The notes under the pieces are model-generated. The model was not told the origin of the DNA and searched no databases. It worked only from the letters and a program-made list of their open reading frames with translations. Below, in pieces: positions 23,501 to 26,102 of a DNA stretch of 26,102 bases. The position numbers and the translations under genes were made by a program. Every line of letters starts with the position of its first letter. The first letter of the stretch is position 1. Source of the DNA: SH-MAG3 sp035461245 (GTDB lineage: Bacteria; Gemmatimonadota; Gemmatimonadetes; Longimicrobiales; RSA9); the NCBI GenBank assembly GCA_035461245.1, contig DATHVP010000159.1, positions 1-26,102 of the forward strand, given 5' to 3'.

Positions 23501-24393
23501 GCCAGCTCCGCCGCGCGTCCGCCGCCGTCGGCTCCGGCAGCCTGCGCGTGCGTCTGCCCGAACGGTCCGGCGACGAGTTCGGTGAGCTGTTCACGTCGTT
23601 CAACCGGATGACCCGGCGCCTGCGCCGGGCCCGGGCCCGGGAACTGCGCAGCGCCCGCGTCCTGGCCTGGGGTGAGATGGCAAGACAGGTCGCCCATGAG
23701 ATCAAGAACCCGCTCACGCCCATCAAGCTCTCCGTCCAGCACCTGCGCAGGGCCTACCGGGACCGGCATCCCAGGTTCGAGGAGATCCTCGACAGCAACG
23801 TGGACCAGATCCTGGAGGAGATCGATCGCCTCAGCGAGATCGCCCGCGCATTCTCCCGCTACGGCGCGCCCGCCGATGCCGCCGGGCCCGTCGTGCCGGT
23901 CAGCGCGCCTGCCGTCATCCGCGACGCGCTCATGCTGTACCGCTCCGGCGATCGCCATGTCCGCTACACCGACGTGGTGGACCCCGACCTGCCGATGGTG
24001 CTGGCCCGGCCGGACGAGCTGAAGGAAGTGCTGCTGAACCTGGTGGAGAATGCCAGGGCCGCGCTGGACGGCGGCGGCGAGATCACCATCGCCGCGCGCC
24101 TGGCGGAGGGACACGCCGATCGCGTGGACATAGACGTCTGCGACGATGGCGCCGGCATCCCGTCGGAGCTGCTCGGCCGCATCTTCGAGCCGCACTTCTC
24201 CACGAGGTCCGCCGGTACCGGTCTCGGTCTGGCCATCGTGCGCCGCATCGTCGAGAGCTGGGGCGGCACCGTGTCCGCGGAGAGCCGGGAGGGGCACGGC
24301 ACCACTGTGCGCGTCCGGATGAGTGTCGCCGAGGCGCCCCCATCCCGGTCGAGCCCGGACGGCGACGCCGGCGGCGGAGTGAGGCCGGTCTGA
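20584..24393 (+). CDS. Large multi-pass membrane histidine kinase, NtrY-like
   Basis: About 1269 aa. Three N-terminal membrane segments are followed by an extracytoplasmic region (about 81-275), a block of about eight segments, a second soluble region, two more segments, a third soluble region and a last segment (about 942-964). A HAMP domain (about 964-1016), HisKA with H1038 in VAHEIKNPLTPIKLS, and HATPase (N-box LLNLVENARA about 1148, G1 DDGAGIP, G2 GTGLGLAIV) complete it. The HisKA motif is that of NtrY/NtrB kinases. Start choice: TTG 20584 keeps basic residues before the first segment; GTG 20611 has a better ribosome site (GAGGAA). No response regulator gene is adjacent in the window. 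Confidence 0.9.
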   Translation: MRRILEERSVLAAFGATVLAMLLLLAWTRELQPAWLVASAAAWVAAAFLAWRAPALHTRTTLLVGLTLLLAGLGLGAVFTLQFQRMERDWDGVVVRRHAGIGAALGREMADVALRGHEASASAATTAAAARGNELFRRLELIREQTRVDALAVYTETGELVAWAGSHRGPVPDSAWLLAGTPYFEERPLFSYLYFPTVVQGSGERAVAAVLVETGVLGEGGEGGFTDVVAAGTGTRASFRRGAGGDAAWAMVAGRDTVVHARLEPLTQAEWRGRLNRTARRAITLLVLGGLLVVAAGWLRWSAPTHSRIAAALPLALLAPVVALAPLRDATGADRFFSPLLFSVPVPGGDVTLGRLLVLLLPVAALIAGSRRRTVSARLLLPLLAAGAGIVAIGWPLLLHVLLSSTTPALLEGGSAFWLGLQFAAVLALTAIALGVMPRLGVGAGQDVPWLTVRVRRLVLAGALLLAALLGVIITGAARPDTTVRTVAVAAWAVPFVMAAAALAPLAGRGGAVARLLVAGCLATTAVLPQLWGAHLSARLAVAEAELDTLGSRADPYLDYLLVSFGREAVSRFAAGEEGVQLLYRTWVASGLAQEPYAARIVLWSPDGSPEVQLGTAPVLLEAEADRLTRLVDEARGDVAAVITEFDDLPNVSKLLTVPLPDGGLITIVVPPRRSLERRSVVAPFLGVMSASPARLNLVEITGAEPVHEGIAWLETAEGWRSEAFIKYPDGWYHAHLIVPVPVPGIRGVRATLLLAFNLVLLMGLWFVGVLGRGGAAIPRGAVAGWSGSFRARVTVALFGFFIVPTAVFGWAAYSALAGEVVRSAQALARHAVNQAVLEFDDVDGDLRRLAMHAGTDVLRYHSGELLDVSSREALDLGVYSAWMPPGVFQRLQSGEEQEALAMQTLGHNSFVTAYRTLPPTGTLGVPTSLSAGETAMRLRELAHLVLFAAIIGALLSLALSVAVGRALATPIGQLRRASAAVGSGSLRVRLPERSGDEFGELFTSFNRMTRRLRRARARELRSARVLAWGEMARQVAHEIKNPLTPIKLSVQHLRRAYRDRHPRFEEILDSNVDQILEEIDRLSEIARAFSRYGAPADAAGPVVPVSAPAVIRDALMLYRSGDRHVRYTDVVDPDLPMVLARPDELKEVLLNLVENARAALDGGGEITIAARLAEGHADRVDIDVCDDGAGIPSELLGRIFEPHFSTRSAGTGLGLAIVRRIVESWGGTVSAESREGHGTTVRVRMSVAEAPPSRSSPDGDAGGGVRPV

Positions 24394-24404
24394 CGCCTGC
24401 CGCG

Positions 24405-25898
24405 CTACTGCGCCCGGTAGTTCACGATCATCGGTATCGATTCGCCGTTGCTCGGCGGCAGCACGATGAGCGACACAACGGCGCCGGAACGGACGGACGA
24501 CGCGTAGCGCTCCAGGTCCCGGATCGTGCCGACCTCCCGCCCGTTGAACTGCCGGATAACCATGCCCGGCCGCAGGCTCGAACGGGACGCCGGGCCCAGC
24601 GGATCGACCCGTGACACGACAGGGATGTTGTCGCCCCGCAGTCCCAGGCGGGACGCCATCTGCGCCGGCAGCGGCTGCACGTTGAAGCCCAGCGGGTTGC
24701 GCTCACGGTCCTCTCGCTGGGCCACCGGCCGCGGCTGGACATTGTCGAACTCGCCCAGCTCCACCGTCGCCTCGCCCTCCCGTCCGTACCGGATGTAGCC
24801 CACGCGGATGCGATCGCCCGGCTGGAACCGGGCCACCCGTGCCTGCAGCTCCGACACCGTGTGCACCGGCCTGTCCTCGATGGTGACAATGACGTCGCCG
24901 AGCTGGAGGCCCGCCCGGTCCGCCGGTGTGCCCGGCTGTACCGACGTGACTTCCGCCCCCGTGATGGACGGCAGGCTGTAGACCTCGGCGTCCGCCGCGT
25001 TCACGTCCTCGATGGTCACGCCAAGTCGCGGCCGGTGCACGACACCGTACGCGACGATGTCGTCCGCCACCTTCTTCGCCAGCGCGATGGGAATGGCGAA
25101 GCCCGCGCCGGCGTTGAGTCCGGTGGGCGACTGAATGGCCGTATTGATGCCGATGACGCGGCCGTTCAGGTCCACCAGCGGGCCGCCGGAGTTGCCGGGG
25201 TTGATTGCGGCGTCCGTCTGGATGAAGGCCTCCAGCGGCGTGTCGCTGCTCTGTGCCAGGATGCCGATGGCCCGTCCCTTCGCGCTCACGATGCCCGCCG
25301 TGGTGGTAAACGTCAGCCCCAGCGGGTTGCCCAGGGCAATGACCCACTCGCCTACGCGCAGGCCGTCTGAGTCACCCAGCTGGATGACCGGCAGCTGTTC
25401 GCCCCGGGCCGGCTCGATGCGCAGCACCGCAACGTCCGTGTCCGGGTCCGAGCCGATGACGTCAGCCGTGTACTCCCGACCGTCCAGCATGACCACGTTC
25501 ACGTGCAGCGCATTCCGCACCACGTGGTAGTTCGTAAGGATGTAGCCGCGCTCGTCGAAGATGAAGCCGGAGCCGGTGCCCTGCGTGCGCTGCTCGATGC
25601 CCTCGGGGTGGAAGGGCAGCGCCTGCTGAGGAATCTCGTTCACCGCCACCGTCGTGATCTGCACGACGGCGGGCAGGGCTAACGCCGCCGCCGCACGGAA
25701 CGCCGACGACAGCTGGGCCGCCGCCGTCGTGTCCAGCACAGTCGGGATATCGCCCAGCTGCTGGTGGACCCGATCCGGCGCATCTTGCGGCACGGTGCGC
25801 TGGCCGAACGCGTCGCTCACGGCGCGACCCGCCTCGTCGCAACCGCTCGCCGCCAGCAGCAGTAACCCCGACGTCAGCCAATAACGGACTTTCTGCAT
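24405..25898 (-). CDS. DegP/HtrA-type serine protease, probable lipoprotein, two PDZ domains
   Basis: A protein of 497 aa. The signal peptide ends in LLAASGC (C20), a near-consensus lipobox, so the protein is probably anchored in a membrane facing the periplasm. The triad is H125 (TNYHVV), D155 (DPDTDVAVLRI) and S237 (GNSGGP). PDZ1 spans about 285-380 ('GAEVTSVQPGTPADRAGLQLGD') and PDZ2 about 400-490 ('LGPASRSSLRPGMVIRQFNG'). It degrades or holds misfolded envelope proteins. ATG 25898 is fixed by GGAGG four bases upstream; the longer in-frame ORF to 26066 lacks family sequence. It converges on the kinase gene with 11 bases between them. Confidence 0.95.
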   Translation of the reverse strand: MQKVRYWLTSGLLLLAASGCDEAGRAVSDAFGQRTVPQDAPDRVHQQLGDIPTVLDTTAAAQLSSAFRAAAALALPAVVQITTVAVNEIPQQALPFHPEGIEQRTQGTGSGFIFDERGYILTNYHVVRNALHVNVVMLDGREYTADVIGSDPDTDVAVLRIEPARGEQLPVIQLGDSDGLRVGEWVIALGNPLGLTFTTTAGIVSAKGRAIGILAQSSDTPLEAFIQTDAAINPGNSGGPLVDLNGRVIGINTAIQSPTGLNAGAGFAIPIALAKKVADDIVAYGVVHRPRLGVTIEDVNAADAEVYSLPSITGAEVTSVQPGTPADRAGLQLGDVIVTIEDRPVHTVSELQARVARFQPGDRIRVGYIRYGREGEATVELGEFDNVQPRPVAQREDRERNPLGFNVQPLPAQMASRLGLRGDNIPVVSRVDPLGPASRSSLRPGMVIRQFNGREVGTIRDLERYASSVRSGAVVSLIVLPPSNGESIPMIVNYRAQ

Positions 25899-26052
25899 CC
25901 CCCCTCCAGGTACCGCCCCGATTCTCACAGGATGGCGATAGTGCACGGCTCGTGCCTCGTACCATGTATTGATCCCACGTGTCGCGCAATTGTTCCGATG
26001 CCAGTCAGGCGCGACGCCGGTTGGCGGGCCCGACTTCGAGGCCCAGTGCTGC

Positions 26053-26102
26053 CGCAAGGTCGACAATCCACCCTGTCTTCCCGGTAGATTGTCGACCTTG
26101 CG
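26053..26102. repeat. Perfect 16-bp inverted repeat with 18-base spacer at the window edge
   Basis: CGCAAGGTCGACAATC at 26053-26068 is matched exactly by GATTGTCGACCTTGCG at 26087-26102; the spacer is 26069-26086. The right arm reaches the window end, so it may extend further. It lies about 155 bp upstream of the htrA start, in a 204-bp non-coding stretch (25899-26102) that otherwise shows only the htrA ribosome binding site. It could be a hairpin terminator of an outside gene, an IS end or an operator. Confidence 0.75.

Noticed and set aside
25986..26003. Sigma-54 promoter for htrA (TGGCAT and TTGC on the minus strand)
   Set aside because: The -24 and -12 elements are about three bases too far apart for the consensus.
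26053..26102. Integron attC site
   Set aside because: The arms are perfectly paired without the GTTRRRY core or extrahelical bases, and no integrase is present.

Overview
The window is about 26 kb of very GC-rich, densely packed bacterial DNA, with many ATGA, GTGA or TTGA stop/start overlaps. The gene content points to a Gemmatimonadota-like bacterium: a ybaB-recR-mglB-mglA-pgsA-cinA string, a bacillithiol-type deacetylase and a very large NtrY-type kinase. That assignment is inference from gene content. No rRNA, tRNA or CRISPR array was found.

Layout. (1) Positions 1-7701 are plus-strand housekeeping genes. A GCGAGC-rich repeat block comes first, then ybaB, recR, a small membrane protein, mglB, mglA, pgsA, cinA, an alpha/beta hydrolase, grpE, dnaJ and a small unknown protein. 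They end at a strong hairpin at 7709-7744. (2) Positions 7752-11592 hold two minus-strand genes that normally work together: a cysteine desulfurase (sulfur donor) and mnmA (tRNA 2-thiouridylase). About 1.35 kb separates them. That insert carries an IS1595-like zinc-ribbon/HTH transposase relative, four copies of a 28-bp repeat (two in one orientation on the left, two inverted on the right) and an 11-unit heptanucleotide array. The desulfurase itself has a His/Gly-rich hexapeptide repeat inserted in it. (3) Positions 11655-12005 encode a small HIRAN-like protein with a possible leaderless promoter. (4) Positions 11992-18814 are a tight minus-strand operon for a MacAB-TolC-type tripartite exporter (outer-membrane factor, adaptor, ATPase, two permeases), ending in bshB1. 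(5) Positions 18962-20545 encode an exported protein of unknown function and a divergent creatininase-family protein. (6) Positions 20584-24393 encode a roughly 1270-aa NtrY-like membrane histidine kinase without an adjacent response regulator. It converges on a DegP/HtrA-like lipoprotein protease at 24405-25898. The window ends in a perfect 16-bp inverted repeat.

The two most notable items are the repeat/transposase module at 8862-10207 and the histidine-rich repeat inside the cysteine desulfurase. The module resembles a REP/RAYT arrangement but uses an unrelated transposase family; a nested MITE plus IS is the alternative reading. Everything here was read from sequence alone, and family assignments rest on recognised motifs.
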